DNA of 64,000 nt, taken from assembly GCF_030687495.1 (NCBI RefSeq), contig NZ_CP117435.1, positions 1,736,001 through 1,800,000 on the forward strand, written 5' to 3'. Of this stretch, positions 41,450-52,393 are shown piece after piece. The notes under the pieces are model-generated. The model ran no database searches, was not told where the DNA came from, and saw only the letters and a program-made list of their open reading frames with translations. Positions within the stretch are counted from its first letter, which is position 1. Every line of letters begins with the position of its first letter. Source of the DNA: Pseudomonas sp. FP453. Its GTDB lineage: Bacteria; Pseudomonadota; Gammaproteobacteria; Pseudomonadales; Pseudomonadaceae. A program made the position numbers and the translations under genes.

Positions 41450-42846
41450 ATGGCTGTCTACAACTACGACGTGGTGGTACTGGGTTCCGGCCCGGCTGGA
41501 GAAGGTGCGGCGATGAACGCCGCGAAGGCAGGGCGCAAGGTGGCGATGGTCGATAGCCGTCGCCAGGTCGGCGGTAACTGCACCCACCTGGGTACCATCC
41601 CGTCCAAGGCCTTGCGTCACTCGGTGCGCCAGATCATGCAGTTCAACACCAACCCGATGTTCCGGGCCATTGGTGAGCCGCGCTGGTTCTCGTTCCCGGA
41701 CGTGCTGAAAAGCGCCGAGAAAGTCATCTCCAAGCAAGTGGCCTCGCGCACCGGTTACTACGCCCGTAACCGTGTCGACCTGTTCTTCGGCACCGGCAGC
41801 TTTGCCGACGAGCAAACCGTCGAAGTGGTGTGCCCCAATGGCGTGGTCGAGAAGCTGGTGGCCAAGCACATCATCATCGCCACCGGTTCGCGCCCGTATC
41901 GCCCGGCCGATATCGATTTCCACCACCCGCGTATCTACGATAGCGACACCATCCTCAGCCTGGGCCACACCCCCGCGCAAACTGATCATCTACGGCGCCG
42001 GCGTGATCGGCTGTGAATACGCCTCGATCTTCAGCGGCCTGGGTGTGCTGGTTGAGCTGGTGGACAACCGCGACCAGTTGCTGAGCTTCCTCGACTCGGA
42101 AATCTCCCAGGCGTTGAGCTACCACTTCAGCAACAACAACATCACCGTGCGCCATAACGAAGAGTATGAGCGGGTCGAAGGCCTGGACAACGGCGTGATC
42201 CTGCACCTCAAGTCCGGCAAGAAGATCAAGGCCGATGCCTTGCTGTGGTGCAACGGCCGGACCGGCAACACCGACAAGCTGGGCATGGAAAAACATCGGG
42301 GTCAAGGTCAACGGCCGTGGCCAGATCGAGGTGGACGAGAACTACCGCACCTGCGTGCCGAACATCTACGGCGCCGGCGACGTGATCGGCTGGCCGAGCC
42401 TGGCCAGTGCGGCGCATGACCAGGGCCGTTCGGCCGCTGGCAGCATCGTCGACAATGGCAGCTGGCGTTATGTGAACGACGTGCCGACCGGCATCTACAC
42501 CATTCCCGAGATCAGTTCGATCGGCAAGAACGAGCACGAACTGACCAAGGCCAAGGTGCCTTACGAAGTGGGCAAGGCGTTCTTCAAGAGCATGGCGCGT
42601 GCGCAGATCGCCGGCGAGCCGCAAGGCATGCTGAAGATCCTGTTCCACCGCGAAACCCTGGAAGTCCTCGGCGTGCATTGCTTCGGCTACCAGGCCTCGG
42701 AGATCGTGCACATCGGCCAGGCCATCATGAACCAGCCGGGCGAGCAAAATACCCTCAAGTATTTTGTGAACACCACGTTCAACTACCCGACCATGGCCGA
42801 AGCCTATCGGGTAGCGGCCTACGACGGCCTCAACCGGCTTTTTTGA
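41450..42846 (+). pseudogene. sthA: Soluble pyridine nucleotide transhydrogenase, two +1 frame changes
   Basis: A flavoprotein that transfers hydride between NADPH and NAD+. FAD motif [17 protein letters not shown] is N-terminal. The segment [13 protein letters not shown] has Thr in place of the second redox Cys, as in true SthA enzymes. The NAD(P) loop is [20 protein letters not shown]. Frame changes once in a run of five C at 41970-41974 (four expected, giving [11 protein letters not shown]) and once in a run of five A at 42289-42293 (four expected, giving [12 protein letters not shown]). Repair yields exactly 464 residues, the family length. Sequence error is the simplest explanation. Confidence 0.93.
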
Positions 42847-42888
42847 GCGGCTCCGGCCGGTGGCCTGAGCCGGCCGGGGAGACCGATT

Positions 42889-43611
42889 TCAGTAATTCTC
42901 GAGGGTGGCAGTGGCCAAACCGGGAAAGTCTGTAATCAGGCTATCTACGCCGAAGTCGGCGAGCCTGCGCATCAGCGCAGGTTCATTGACCGTCCACACG
43001 GACACGTGCAGGCCCTGGCGCTGGGCTTTTTCCAGACGCTCAGGGGTGCACAACGTCCAGTTCAACGCCAGAATCTCACAGCCGTAGTTTTGCGCGACCT
43101 TCAGCGGGTCGAGCCACGCGTATTCGGCCACCAGGCCGCGTGACAGGTCGGGGGTGAGTTCCACCGCCGCTTTCAGTACTTCCCGCGAACTTGACGTGAC
43201 CGTGACCTTGTCCATCAGGCCGTGGCGCACGGCCATCTCGCGAATCGCCAGCACGGTGGTGGCTGCGCGGGTGCGTGAGGCGCTTTTGACTTCCAGTTGC
43301 CAGTGATCGAAGTCGCACTGCTCGAACAATTCTTCCAGGCGCGGGATCGGGCAGGGTTTGACCCAACCCGGGCCGCCTTTGCGGGCGTCCATCTTCACCA
43401 GGTCCGCCGCCGAATACTCGACGACTTTGCCGCGCCGGTCGGTGGTGCGCTTGAGGGTCGGGTCGTGGATGACCATCAGCTCGCCGTCCATGGACAGGTG
43501 CAGGTCCAATTCGCAGCGGCGCACGCCGTGCTTGAGGCATTCCTGGAAGCTGGTCAGGGTGTTTTCCGGTGCTTCGCCTTTGGCACCGCGGTGGCCGTAA
43601 ATCAGGGTCAC
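42889..43611 (-). CDS. Glycerophosphodiester phosphodiesterase
   Basis: A 240-residue GDPD-domain protein that hydrolyses glycerophosphodiesters to glycerol-3-phosphate and alcohols. Catalytic elements: YGHRGAKGEAPENTLTSF with H7 and R8, then ELDLHLSMDGELMVIHDPTL with the metal-binding Glu-Asp and the second His. No signal peptide, so it resembles cytoplasmic UgpQ. It starts with GTG 43611, supported by AGGAG 6 nt upstream. Confidence 0.93.
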   Translation of the reverse strand: MTLIYGHRGAKGEAPENTLTSFQECLKHGVRRCELDLHLSMDGELMVIHDPTLKRTTDRRGKVVEYSAADLVKMDARKGGPGWVKPCPIPRLEELFEQCDFDHWQLEVKSASRTRAATTVLAIREMAVRHGLMDKVTVTSSSREVLKAAVELTPDLSRGLVAEYAWLDPLKVAQNYGCEILALNWTLCTPERLEKAQRQGLHVSVWTVNEPALMRRLADFGVDSLITDFPGLATATLENY

Positions 43612-43654
43612 AGTTGCTCCTATGCGCCAGCGTGTCTGGCGGGGTGAATGCTAT

Positions 43655-44239
43655 TCAGGTGTCTTGGGCGTCGCTTTGTTCCCGCGCCAGGCGGCGTTCC
43701 TGGGCTTGTTTCTGCAGGATGTAGCGGGCGAGCAGCTGGCGTTGGGCGTCGGTCATGGATTCGAACTCCGTGCCCACGTCAAAACCAGCGCCTTTGGGAT
43801 CGCAATGGGTGACCCGCGCGCGCAGCAGCAGGCCGAGCGCCTGGGGCATCAGCACCAGCTTGACCGCCAGGTGTGCGCCGGGGGCGAGCGGGGTAGGGTG
43901 CTGGAAGTCGATGCCGCCTTCGGAAATGATCACCGGCTGCGGCTCGCCAACGGCCGTGCGCAGGCTTTGCGCCATGACCTGGCTGAGCAGGTCCAGGCGT
44001 TTGTTCTGGACTTTGAGGAAGGCGGCGAGGCTGCGGTCTTTCTCGCTGATCTGGCGCAGCAGGTGCTGGGCTTCGAATTCGCTGAGGTGCAGTTCGCTGA
44101 GCAAATTGAACAGCGGCGACTCATCCTGCAACACTTCCTTGCTCGCCGCTTCGGGGGCGGACAGGCTTTTGATTTGAAGTGCGATCATGTCGTCGATACG
44201 GTAGTATTCGCGGCGCTCTTCTTCATCTAATGTCGACAT
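43655..44239 (-). CDS. PilZ-domain protein (degenerate motif)
   Basis: A 194-residue protein starting MSTLDEEERREYYRIDDMIA, with the RxxxR element at R10-R14. The second PilZ motif (D/N)xSxxG is altered to IISEGG, lacking the acidic or Asn residue, so cyclic-di-GMP binding is uncertain. The middle is helical. It is divergent from lolC, in the same place as in P. aeruginosa as I recall it. Role unknown; it may be a receptor or a non-binding scaffold. Confidence 0.78.
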   Translation of the reverse strand: MSTLDEEERREYYRIDDMIALQIKSLSAPEAASKEVLQDESPLFNLLSELHLSEFEAQHLLRQISEKDRSLAAFLKVQNKRLDLLSQVMAQSLRTAVGEPQPVIISEGGIDFQHPTPLAPGAHLAVKLVLMPQALGLLLRARVTHCDPKGAGFDVGTEFESMTDAQRQLLARYILQKQAQERRLAREQSDAQDT

Positions 44240-44333
44240 GGCGAACCCCAGCTAGCGTTAATGGTCTGAGTGTAAAGCTGCTTACCAGACCCCGCCACCG
44301 GGACGTCTTCTTTTCCTCCGAACAAGCCCCGAC

Positions 44334-45584
44334 ATGTTCAGACCTCTCTTCGTATTTATCGGCACGCGTTATACCCGTGCAAAGCGTCGCAATCATTTTG
44401 TGTCGTTCATTTCCTTGACCTCGATGATCGGGCTCGCCTTGGGCGTGGTCGTGATGATCGTGGTGCTGTCGGTGATGAACGGCTTCGATCATGAGATGCG
44501 TACCCGCGTGCTGGGCATGGTGCCCCACGCGACCATCGAGGGCGATGCGCCCATCAGTGACTGGCAAAGCCTGGCCGACAAGGTCAAGCAGAACCCCAAG
44601 GTGCTGGCCGTCGCGCCATTTACCCAGATGCAGGGGCTGCTGACCAACGACGGCAAGGTGCAGAAGATCCTGCTCAATGCCATCGACCCGGCCCAGGAGC
44701 GTAACGTCTCGATCATCGACAAGTTCATGTTGTCGGGCAAACTCGATGACCTGGCCCCTGGCGAGTTCGGCATCGTGATCGGTGACAAGGCCGCGGCCAA
44801 GCTCGGTGTGAACCTGGGCGACAAGCTGACCTTCGTCGCCCCGGAAGTCACCGTGACCCCGGCCGGCATGTTCCCGCGCATGAAGCGCTTTACCGTGGTG
44901 GGCACCTTCCACGTGGGCGCCGGCGAAATCGACGGCTACCTCGGCCTGACCAACCTCACCGACCTGGCCCGCCTGCATCGCTGGAAGCCGGACCAGGTGC
45001 AGGGCCTGCGCCTCAAGTTCAATGACTTGTTCGACGCCCCGCGTACCTCGTGGGAAATCGCCCAGCACCTGGGCGAATCCCAGTACTACGCCCGCGACTG
45101 GACCCGCACCCACGGCAACCTGTACCAGGCCATCCGCATGGAAAAAGCCATGATCGGCCTGCTGTTGCTGCTGATCGTCGCCGTGGCCGCGTTCAACATC
45201 ATCTCCACGCTGGTCATGGTGGTGAACGACAAGAAAGGCGACATCGCCATCCTGCGCACCCTTGGCGCCACGCCGGGGCAGATCATGGCGATCTTCATGG
45301 TGCAGGGCACGGTGATCGGCGTGGTCGGTACCCTGATCGGCACTGCCGTCGGCATCCTGGCCGCGCTGAACGTCAGCGCTGCCATCGCCGGCCTCGAAAC
45401 CCTGATCGGCCACAAGTTTCTCAACGCCGACGTCTACTTCATCGATTACTTGCCGTCCCAGGTGCAGGCCCAGGATGTGCTGATGGTGGGCGGCGCCGCG
45501 TTGGTATTGAGTTTCCTTGCCACCCTGTATCCAGCCTGGCGCGCGGCACGTACCCAGCCAGCACAGGCCTTACGTTATGAGTGA
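44334..45584 (+). CDS. lolC: Lipoprotein-releasing ABC transporter permease LolC
   Basis: A 416-residue FtsX/MacB-type permease with one N-terminal membrane helix (about 26-48), a large periplasmic domain and three C-terminal helices ([39 protein letters not shown] and the last near 380). With LolD and LolE it extracts mature outer-membrane lipoproteins from the inner membrane and passes them to LolA. Its 3' end meets lolD. It is a clear paralogue of the third gene here (shared [15 protein letters not shown]). Confidence 0.94.
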   Translation: MFRPLFVFIGTRYTRAKRRNHFVSFISLTSMIGLALGVVVMIVVLSVMNGFDHEMRTRVLGMVPHATIEGDAPISDWQSLADKVKQNPKVLAVAPFTQMQGLLTNDGKVQKILLNAIDPAQERNVSIIDKFMLSGKLDDLAPGEFGIVIGDKAAAKLGVNLGDKLTFVAPEVTVTPAGMFPRMKRFTVVGTFHVGAGEIDGYLGLTNLTDLARLHRWKPDQVQGLRLKFNDLFDAPRTSWEIAQHLGESQYYARDWTRTHGNLYQAIRMEKAMIGLLLLLIVAVAAFNIISTLVMVVNDKKGDIAILRTLGATPGQIMAIFMVQGTVIGVVGTLIGTAVGILAALNVSAAIAGLETLIGHKFLNADVYFIDYLPSQVQAQDVLMVGGAALVLSFLATLYPAWRAARTQPAQALRYE

Positions 45585-45591
45585 ATCAGGC

Positions 45592-46275
<684 letters not shown>

Positions 46276-46333
46276 CCTGTTTCAAGCCCGGTGTCTGACA
46301 TCGGGTTTTCTATTTTTCCAACGGTGCCCGCGA

Positions 46334-47578
46334 ATGTTCAGACCGTTATCGATTTTCATCGGCACGCGCTATACCCGCGCCAAGCGCCGCAACCGTTTTG
46401 TTTCGTTTATCTCGATGACCTCGATGATCGGCCTCGCCCTGGGTGTGTTGGCGATGATCGTGGTGTTGTCGGTGATGAATGGCTTCCAGCGTGAAATGAG
46501 CTCACGCATCCTCGGCATGGTGCCCCACGCCACCATCGTCGGCGTGAACCCGATTGACGACTGGCAGCCGGTGGCCGCTGCTGCGATGAAGAATCCCGAG
46601 GTGACTGCCGCAGTTCCCTTCACGCAGATGGATGGCATGTTCTCCTACAAGGGCGCGATGCAGCCGATCGAGATCAGCGGCGTCGATCCGGCCCAGGAAG
46701 GCAAGGTGTCGATCGTGGCCCAGCACATCGTGCAGGGCAAGCTGGAGGACCTGAAGCCCGGCGAGTTCGGCGTGGTGGTCGGTGAAATCACCGCCCGGCG
46801 TTTTCGCTTGAATGTGGGCGACAAGCTGACCCTGATCGTCCCGGAAATCAGCACGGCGCCGGGGGGGATTACCCCGCGCATGCAGCGCTTGAATGTGGTC
46901 GGTATCTTCAAGGTCGGCGCCGAGCTGGATGGCTCGATGGCCCTGATCCACATGGCTGACGCGGCTGAGATCCAGCACTGGCAACCGAACCAGGTGCAAA
47001 GCGTGCGCGTGGCGGTAAAAGACCTGTATGCGGCACCCAAGGTCTCGGCGGACATCGCCGCCAGCCTGGGTGCGGCCTATAAGGCGGATGACTGGACGCA
47101 CACCCAGGGCAGCCTGTTCAGCGCGATGAAGATGGAAAAGACCATGATCGGCCTGCTGTTGCTGATGATCGTCGCCGTGGCGGCGTTCAACATCATCGCG
47201 ACCCTGATCATGGTGGTGAATGACAAGGGCGCCGACATCGCCATCCTGCGCACCATCGGCGCCACGCCACGGCAGATCATGGCGATCTTCATGGTGCAGG
47301 GCACGGTGATCGGCATCGTCGGCACCTTGATCGGCGGCGTGCTCGGCGTGATTGCGGCGCTGAACGTGAGTGCGCTGGTGGGCTGGATGGAGCGGGTGAC
47401 CGGGCAGCATATCTTCAGTTCGGACGTGTACTTTGTCAGTAACCTGCCTTCGGAGCTGCAAGGTGGGGATGTGGTGCTGATTTGCACGGCGGGGTTTGTG
47501 TTGAGCTTTTTGGCGACGCTGTATCCGGCGTATCGGGCGGCGAAGATTGAGCCGGCGCATGCCCTGAGATATTCGTAG
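46334..47578 (+). CDS. lolE: Lipoprotein-releasing ABC transporter permease LolE
   Basis: A 414-residue permease with the same layout as LolC: an N-terminal helix, a periplasmic core and three C-terminal helices. The ends are nearly identical to LolC ([16 protein letters not shown]). The LolCDE heterotrimer acts in the inner membrane. I start at ATG 46334 because [17 protein letters not shown] aligns with LolC; the open frame upstream overlaps lolD. Which of the two permeases is LolC and which LolE is set by gene order only. Confidence 0.92.
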   Translation: MFRPLSIFIGTRYTRAKRRNRFVSFISMTSMIGLALGVLAMIVVLSVMNGFQREMSSRILGMVPHATIVGVNPIDDWQPVAAAAMKNPEVTAAVPFTQMDGMFSYKGAMQPIEISGVDPAQEGKVSIVAQHIVQGKLEDLKPGEFGVVVGEITARRFRLNVGDKLTLIVPEISTAPGGITPRMQRLNVVGIFKVGAELDGSMALIHMADAAEIQHWQPNQVQSVRVAVKDLYAAPKVSADIAASLGAAYKADDWTHTQGSLFSAMKMEKTMIGLLLLMIVAVAAFNIIATLIMVVNDKGADIAILRTIGATPRQIMAIFMVQGTVIGIVGTLIGGVLGVIAALNVSALVGWMERVTGQHIFSSDVYFVSNLPSELQGGDVVLICTAGFVLSFLATLYPAYRAAKIEPAHALRYS

Positions 47579-47589
47579 GCCTTTGGATC

Positions 47590-47667
47590 GCTATCGCAGG
47601 CAAGCCAGCTCCCACAGTTGAATGTATTCACAAATCAAAATGTGGGAGCGGGCTTGCCCGCGATAGG
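47590..47667. repeat. Hybrid REPIN after lolE
   Basis: The left arm is of the GCAGGCAAGCCAGCTCCCACA class and the right arm TGTGGGAGCGGGCTTGCCC. Its loop (47615-47634) is the reverse complement of the loop segment in the REPIN at 40583. It lies between the convergent lolE and cinS. Confidence 0.85.
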
Positions 47668-47683
47668 GCCGGCACAGCTTGCG

Positions 47684-49030
47684 TCAATCTGGAGCTGGCA
47701 ACTCAATCACAAACCTGGTCCAACCCTTCCCCGATTCACAAAAAATCCGCCCGCCGTGCGCCCGCACAATCGACTGGGTAATCGCCAACCCCAATCCCGC
47801 ATGCTCGCTGCTGCCCTCATGGCGCGCCGGGTCCGCCCGGTAGAATCGGTCAAACAGCCTCGGCAGCAACGCCGCTGGAATACCGTCCCCGGTATTTTCA
47901 ACAGTCAGCCTCACGCCTTCCTCTATCCTTACCCGCACCTCACCCCCTGTCGGGGTAAACCGCAAGGCGTTATCCAGCAGATTCGACATCGCCCGACGCA
48001 ACATGCCGCGATCGCCTACCGTGTGCGCAGAACCTTCGCGCACCAGGCTGACCTGGGCGTCCTCCGCCAGCAACGCAAAAAACTCCAGCAAGGTGTCCGC
48101 CTCATCGGCCAATACCAACGGCTCACGCTTGGGCATCAGCAAACCGTGGTCTGCCTTGGCCAGGTACAGCATGTCGTTGACCAATTGCGCCATCCATTGC
48201 AGCTCTTCCAGATTGCTGTGCAGCGCCTCGCGGTAGTCCTCCAGCGGGCGCGGCTGGGTGAGGATGACTTGGGTGTGGGTCAACAGGTTCGACAGCGGTG
48301 TGCGCAGCTCATGGGCGATATCGGCGGAGAACGCCGAGAGGCGCTGGAAGGCGTCGTCCAGGCGGCCGAGCATGGCATTGAAGGCCTGGGCCAGTTCTGC
48401 CAGTTCTACCGGCATCTGCTCCTGGGGCAGGCGTTGGGTCAGAGAATGGGCCGATACACCTGCCGCCACTTCGCCCATGCGCCGCAACGGCCGCAGCCCG
48501 CTGCGTGCGGCCCAGGCACCGAGCAATGCGGTGGCGAGTGCCGAGAGGCCAACAGTGAGCCAGATCAGATGCTGCATGCGTTGCAGGAAGTGTTGGTGAT
48601 GGGTGATGTCGAGCATCAGGCTCAGTTGCGGTGAGTCAGGTTGGCTGGCCGTCAACGGCGCGTTGTACACCCGGTAGTTGGTGCCGGCGTCTTGCAGGCT
48701 GTGCAGACCGGGGGCTTCGGGCAAGGTCATGCCTGGTGCGCCGTCGAACCAGCGCTGGCCCGCGCGGGTAATGCGCAGGGTGAGGTCGGGTTGGTGACTG
48801 AGTTCGGCGCGCAGTTGGGCTTCGCGACGGGCAAAGGATTCGGCCGAATCCACGCCCTGCAAGGTGCTGCGCAGGGCCACGAGCTGGCTGTCGAGCTGTT
48901 GTTGGTCGAGCTCAATGAAATGCGCTTCGCTGGCGCGGTTGAACAGCACGCCGGCGAGCAGCGAGACCACCGCAGTACACGCCGCAAACAGCAGCGCCAG
49001 GCGGCTGGCCAGGGACAGGCGCTTGATCAA
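47684..49030 (-). CDS. cinS: Heavy-metal sensor histidine kinase CinS
   Basis: A 448-residue inner-membrane kinase. Two membrane helices (about 9-30 and 155-175) flank a periplasmic sensor domain, followed by HAMP, the phospho-acceptor H240 in [13 protein letters not shown], and the ATPase domain with [19 protein letters not shown] and AGLGLAIT. It belongs to the CusS/CopS group. Its start overlaps the cinR stop by four bases. Neighbours match the copper-responsive cin locus of P. putida KT2440, hence the symbol; the signal is inferred to be periplasmic copper. Confidence 0.9.
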   Translation of the reverse strand: MIKRLSLASRLALLFAACTAVVSLLAGVLFNRASEAHFIELDQQQLDSQLVALRSTLQGVDSAESFARREAQLRAELSHQPDLTLRITRAGQRWFDGAPGMTLPEAPGLHSLQDAGTNYRVYNAPLTASQPDSPQLSLMLDITHHQHFLQRMQHLIWLTVGLSALATALLGAWAARSGLRPLRRMGEVAAGVSAHSLTQRLPQEQMPVELAELAQAFNAMLGRLDDAFQRLSAFSADIAHELRTPLSNLLTHTQVILTQPRPLEDYREALHSNLEELQWMAQLVNDMLYLAKADHGLLMPKREPLVLADEADTLLEFFALLAEDAQVSLVREGSAHTVGDRGMLRRAMSNLLDNALRFTPTGGEVRVRIEEGVRLTVENTGDGIPAALLPRLFDRFYRADPARHEGSSEHAGLGLAITQSIVRAHGGRIFCESGKGWTRFVIELPAPD

Positions 49031-49707
49031 TTGAAACGCTCCTCCAGCACATAACCCATGCCGCGCACGGTGTGGATCAACTTGTTGGGGAAGCTGTCGT
49101 CGACTTTCAGGCGCAGGCGGCGGATCGCCACTTCGATGATGTTGGTGTCGCTGTCGAAGTTCATGTCCCAGACCTGGGAGGCGATCAGCGATTTGGGCAG
49201 CACTTCGCCCTGGCGGCGCAGCAACAGTTCCAGCAGGGCGAACTCCTTGGCGGTGAGGTCAATGCGCTGGCCGTCCCGCTCGACGCGGCGGCGGATCAGG
49301 TCCAGGCGCAGGTCGGCCAGTTGCAGGGCGGTTTCCTGTGGCGTGCTGCTGCCACGACGCAACAGGCTGCGCACCCGAGCCAGCAGTTCGGAAAAGGCGA
49401 AGGGCTTGACCAGGTAATCATCGGCGCCCAGTTCCAGGCCGTGCACGCGGTCTTCCACGGCGTCACGGGCGGTGAGGAACAGCACCGGCGTCTCCAGGCC
49501 GGCGCTGCGCACCGCTTGCAGGATTTGCCAGCCATCGCGACCGGGTAGCATGACGTCGAGAATCAGCAGATCGTAGTCACCGGTCAGTGCCAGGTGCTGG
49601 CCGCTGGTGCCGTCGGCCGCCAGTTCGGTGGTAAAGCCGGCTTCGGCCAGGCCCTGGCGCAGGTAGTGGCCGGTTTTCGGTTGGTCTTCGACGATCAGCA
49701 GTTTCAT
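49027..49707 (-). CDS. cinR: Two-component response regulator CinR (OmpR family)
   Basis: A 226-residue regulator: a receiver with D51 in [14 protein letters not shown] and the KPF motif in [14 protein letters not shown], then an OmpR-type winged helix ([35 protein letters not shown] end). It is close to CusR/CopR. It is expected to activate the divergent cinA gene; a fitting palindrome lies at 49773-49786. It is translationally coupled to cinS. I start at 49707, the regular N-terminus MKLLIVEDQ. Confidence 0.92.
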   Translation of the reverse strand: MKLLIVEDQPKTGHYLRQGLAEAGFTTELAADGTSGQHLALTGDYDLLILDVMLPGRDGWQILQAVRSAGLETPVLFLTARDAVEDRVHGLELGADDYLVKPFAFSELLARVRSLLRRGSSTPQETALQLADLRLDLIRRRVERDGQRIDLTAKEFALLELLLRRQGEVLPKSLIASQVWDMNFDSDTNIIEVAIRRLRLKVDDSFPNKLIHTVRGMGYVLEERFN

Positions 49708-49772
49708 GGGCGGCTCTGAGTGGCGATGCACGAGGCGCTTTATACCGTGGGTTCCAGGGTAGGGGCGCAACC

Positions 49773-49786
49773 TGACAAAGTTGTAA
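49773..49786. promoter_or_regulatory. CinR/CusR-type operator
   Basis: TGACAAAGTTGTAA is an inverted repeat of TGACAA and TTGTCA with one mismatch and a 2-nt spacer, close to known CusR/CopR boxes. It lies between the divergent cinR and cinA, 77 nt before cinA. Binding is inferred. Confidence 0.65.
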
Positions 49787-49862
49787 TCTAGCAGTCAGCT
49801 GGCTGGCAGCGGCCCCATCTTAGAGTGCTGCTCAGTGTGTTACACATTTTTGGAGAGTTGAG

Positions 49863-50378
49863 ATGGCGTTGCGTACACCCCTGTTATTGGCGGGTTGCCT
49901 GTTGGTGGCGAGTTTTGCTGCGCTGGCGGACTCGGCGCATACCTATGCATTCGGCCACGCGGCAGCGGCCGGCCAGGCCACGCGCACCGTGGAAGTGACC
50001 TTGCAGGATATTTCTTTTTCGCCCAAGTCATTGGACGTAAAAGCCGGTGAGACCGTGCGCTTTGTCCTGGTCAATAAAGGCCAACTGCTCCACGAGTTCA
50101 ACCTGGGTGACGCGGCGATGCATGCCGAACACCAGAAGGAAATGTTGCAGATGCAGGCCAGCGGCATGCTCACAGCCACGGGCATGGGCAAGATGGATCA
50201 CAGTGCCATGGGCCATGGCGCGATGATGAAACACGATGATCCCAACAGCGTGTTGGTCGAGCCGGGGAAAACCGCCGAGTTGACCTGGACCTTCACCCGG
50301 TCCACGGGCCTGGAGTTCGCCTGCAACCTGCCCGGGCATTACCAGGCGGGCATGGTGGGAGCGCTGAACGTCGAGTAG
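49863..50378 (+). CDS. cinA: Methionine-rich azurin-like cupredoxin CinA
   Basis: A 171-residue periplasmic blue-copper-like protein. A signal peptide ends near A22 (FAALA). Type-1 copper ligands are visible as H77 (LLHEFNLGD), C154, H159 and M164 ([13 protein letters not shown]). Between the first His and the C-terminal ligands sits a Met/His-rich insert (about 86-124: [26 protein letters not shown]), likely extra copper-binding. The corresponding P. putida protein is copper-induced. GGAG precedes ATG 49863. It is divergent from cinRS and upstream of queF. Confidence 0.9.
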   Translation: MALRTPLLLAGCLLVASFAALADSAHTYAFGHAAAAGQATRTVEVTLQDISFSPKSLDVKAGETVRFVLVNKGQLLHEFNLGDAAMHAEHQKEMLQMQASGMLTATGMGKMDHSAMGHGAMMKHDDPNSVLVEPGKTAELTWTFTRSTGLEFACNLPGHYQAGMVGALNVE

Positions 50379-50439
50379 GCCGCAAAGGCGGGGGCAAAGG
50401 CTGGTAGACTGGCGGCGTTTATTTAGCCAGGTTTCCGCC

Positions 50440-51270
50440 ATGCATCCCGCAGCCGAACATTCGCCGCTGGGCAAGTCCAGTGAATACATCTCCACCTACA
50501 CCCCGTCGTTGCTGTTTCCGATTCCTCGCGCCGCCAAATGGGCCGAGCTGGGCCTGAGCGCCGAGACCCTGCCCTACAAGGGCGTGGACTTCTGGAACTG
50601 CTTCGAACTGTCCTGGCTGCTGCCGTCGGGCAAGCCGGTGGTGGCCATCGGTGAGTTCAGCATCCCGGCTGACTCGCCGAATATCATCGAGTCCAAGTCC
50701 TTCAAGCTGTACCTCAACTCACTGAACCAGACCGCGTTCGCCGACACGGCGAGCCTGGAAGCGACCCTGCGCACCGATCTCGGCGCCGCTGCCGGCAAGC
50801 CGGTCGGTGTGCGCATCCGCAGCCTGGTCGAGATCGAGGCCGAGGGCGTGATGGCGTTGCCGGGCGTGTGCATCGATGAGCTGGACATCAGCGTCAGCAA
50901 CTACGAGCACCCGCGCCCGGAGCTGCTGCGTTGCGATGATTCGCGCATCGTCGAGGAGAGCGTGCACAGCCACCTGCTCAAATCCAACTGCCCGGTGACC
51001 AGCCAGCCCGACTGGGGCAGCGTGGTGGTGGAGTACCGTGGGTCAGCGCTGGATCACGCCAGCCTGCTGGAATACATCGTGAGCTTTCGCCAGCACTCGG
51101 ACTTCCATGAGCAGTGTGTGGAGCGGATCTTTCTCGACCTGCAACGTCTGCTCAAGCCTGAGACGTTGACGGTGTATGCGCGTTATGTGCGGCGTGGTGG
51201 GTTGGATATCAACCCGTACCGCAGTACTGAGGATGTGGCGTTCCAGAACGTGCGCCTGGCCCGGCAGTAA
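50440..51270 (+). CDS. queF: NADPH-dependent 7-cyano-7-deazaguanine reductase (QueF/CinQ)
   Basis: A 276-residue bimodular QueF that reduces preQ0 to preQ1 in queuosine tRNA modification. The active Cys is C184 in [17 protein letters not shown]; the NADPH motif [11 protein letters not shown] is at 84-94; the C-terminal half carries [17 protein letters not shown]. It lies 61 nt after cinA. In P. putida the same pair forms the copper-inducible cin operon, where this gene is called cinQ. A separate promoter before queF cannot be excluded. Confidence 0.95.
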   Translation: MHPAAEHSPLGKSSEYISTYTPSLLFPIPRAAKWAELGLSAETLPYKGVDFWNCFELSWLLPSGKPVVAIGEFSIPADSPNIIESKSFKLYLNSLNQTAFADTASLEATLRTDLGAAAGKPVGVRIRSLVEIEAEGVMALPGVCIDELDISVSNYEHPRPELLRCDDSRIVEESVHSHLLKSNCPVTSQPDWGSVVVEYRGSALDHASLLEYIVSFRQHSDFHEQCVERIFLDLQRLLKPETLTVYARYVRRGGLDINPYRSTEDVAFQNVRLARQ

Positions 51271-51298
51271 GCTTCACGCACAAACAATTGTGGGAGCT

Positions 51299-51377
51299 GG
51301 CTTGCCTGCGATGGCGGTGGATCAGTCACCTGATGGGTGGCTGAATGATCGCTATCGCAGGCAAGCCAGCTCCCACA
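51299..51377. repeat. REPIN after queF
   Basis: TGTGGGAGCTGGCTTGCCTG at 51299 and its reverse complement ending at 51377 surround a loop of about 30 nt, between the convergent queF and DUF4404 genes. Confidence 0.85.
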
Positions 51378-51407
51378 CTGGTTTCAGGGTTTGGCTTTGA
51401 GTTCGGG

Positions 51408-51674
51408 TCAGATCCCGATGTTGCCCAAGGTGGTCACGATGTTACGCAGCGTCCCGGCAATCAGCGGGTGCTCGGATTCGAATTCCACAGCCGCCAGGTT
51501 CACATCGTCGGAAATACTGGGTGTCTGGGTAGCCGGTTCAAGTTCCAGTTGTAGCTCGAACTTGGCGATCAAGGCTTCCAGTGCTGTACGTTTTTCTTCC
51601 GAAAGGGGCGGTTCCTGTTCCAACTGCCCGCGCAGGATCTCGACCTGTTCTTCCAGTTTTTTGCGATCTGGCAT
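51408..51674 (-). CDS. DUF4404 family protein
   Basis: An 88-residue acidic protein, first half a predicted coiled coil (KLEEQVEILRGQLEQEPPLS), second half with the conserved end FESEHPLIAGTLRNIVTTLG. AAAGGA precedes ATG 51674, which I prefer to an ATG 15 codons upstream. The family is common in gamma-proteobacteria and has no assigned function. Confidence 0.8.
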   Translation of the reverse strand: MPDRKKLEEQVEILRGQLEQEPPLSEEKRTALEALIAKFELQLELEPATQTPSISDDVNLAAVEFESEHPLIAGTLRNIVTTLGNIGI

Positions 51675-51784
51675 GACGTGTTTCCTTTTATCGATAGGCA
51701 CTGGCATAGACCGCGGCACGCCGAGAAAGGTCTACGGGCTGACCTGTAGACTAATCCACCTGCGCTGACTGTGCATGATCTCGA

Positions 51785-52393
51785 TCAGGGCTTCTCGCCT
51801 TTGAGCTGACGCAGGCTGATATCGGCCAGGCAAGTGCCGAGCTCGCCCAGGTGGTCGATCACCGAATGCACGCCCAACCCGTACAGGGCCACGGTGGCCT
51901 TGCCGCGCTTGTGCTCGCGCTCTTGCTCGCTCAAGGCCTGCCATTGTGTCGGGGCCATGCCGCACAGCGAGCCGCAGGATGCCAGGCCAATCGTCCACAG
52001 GCCGGCGTTGAGTCCCGACTGCAGCAGGCGCGGTTCGCCGCTGACCAGCACGCAGCCTTCGAGGCGTTCGATGTTCAACTCCATCAAGGCCTGCCAGCAC
52101 GCGTGAGGTGCGGGCCAGCGAATGGAGGAGGGCGACGTTGCTTTCAGCCAGCCGGGCAGGACGGCGGCCAGTGGCGTCGTGATCGAGGCGGGGAGTTCAT
52201 CCAGCCAGGCACAGGGGATGCCTTGCTCTTGCAGGTTGCGCAGGATTTTCAGGGCGCCGGGCGTTGCCAGGGAATCGGGTGAGGGCGAATCGCTGCGTGC
52301 CTGGGAACCGAAGTCCACCAGGCAACCACTCAGGCCAAACAGAACGGCAGTCAAGGCAGGCGCGCTGGCGATGGCAATCTCGGCGTGAGGCAT
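51785..52393 (-). CDS. HAD-like protein related to phosphonoacetaldehyde hydrolase, active-site Asp missing
   Basis: A 202-residue HAD-fold protein. The N-terminal segment FGLSGCLVDFGSQ (19-31) aligns with the PhnX motif FDWAGTTVDFG, but the nucleophilic Asp is Gly20 and the general acid position is also changed. The C-terminal part AGLWTIGLASCGSLCG and YGLGVHSVIDHLGEL resembles PhnX. It is shorter than PhnX (about 270) and lacks the cap Lys region. Catalysis by the HAD mechanism is therefore unlikely. No phosphonate genes are nearby. Function unknown, perhaps regulatory. Confidence 0.72.
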   Translation of the reverse strand: MPHAEIAIASAPALTAVLFGLSGCLVDFGSQARSDSPSPDSLATPGALKILRNLQEQGIPCAWLDELPASITTPLAAVLPGWLKATSPSSIRWPAPHACWQALMELNIERLEGCVLVSGEPRLLQSGLNAGLWTIGLASCGSLCGMAPTQWQALSEQEREHKRGKATVALYGLGVHSVIDHLGELGTCLADISLRQLKGEKP

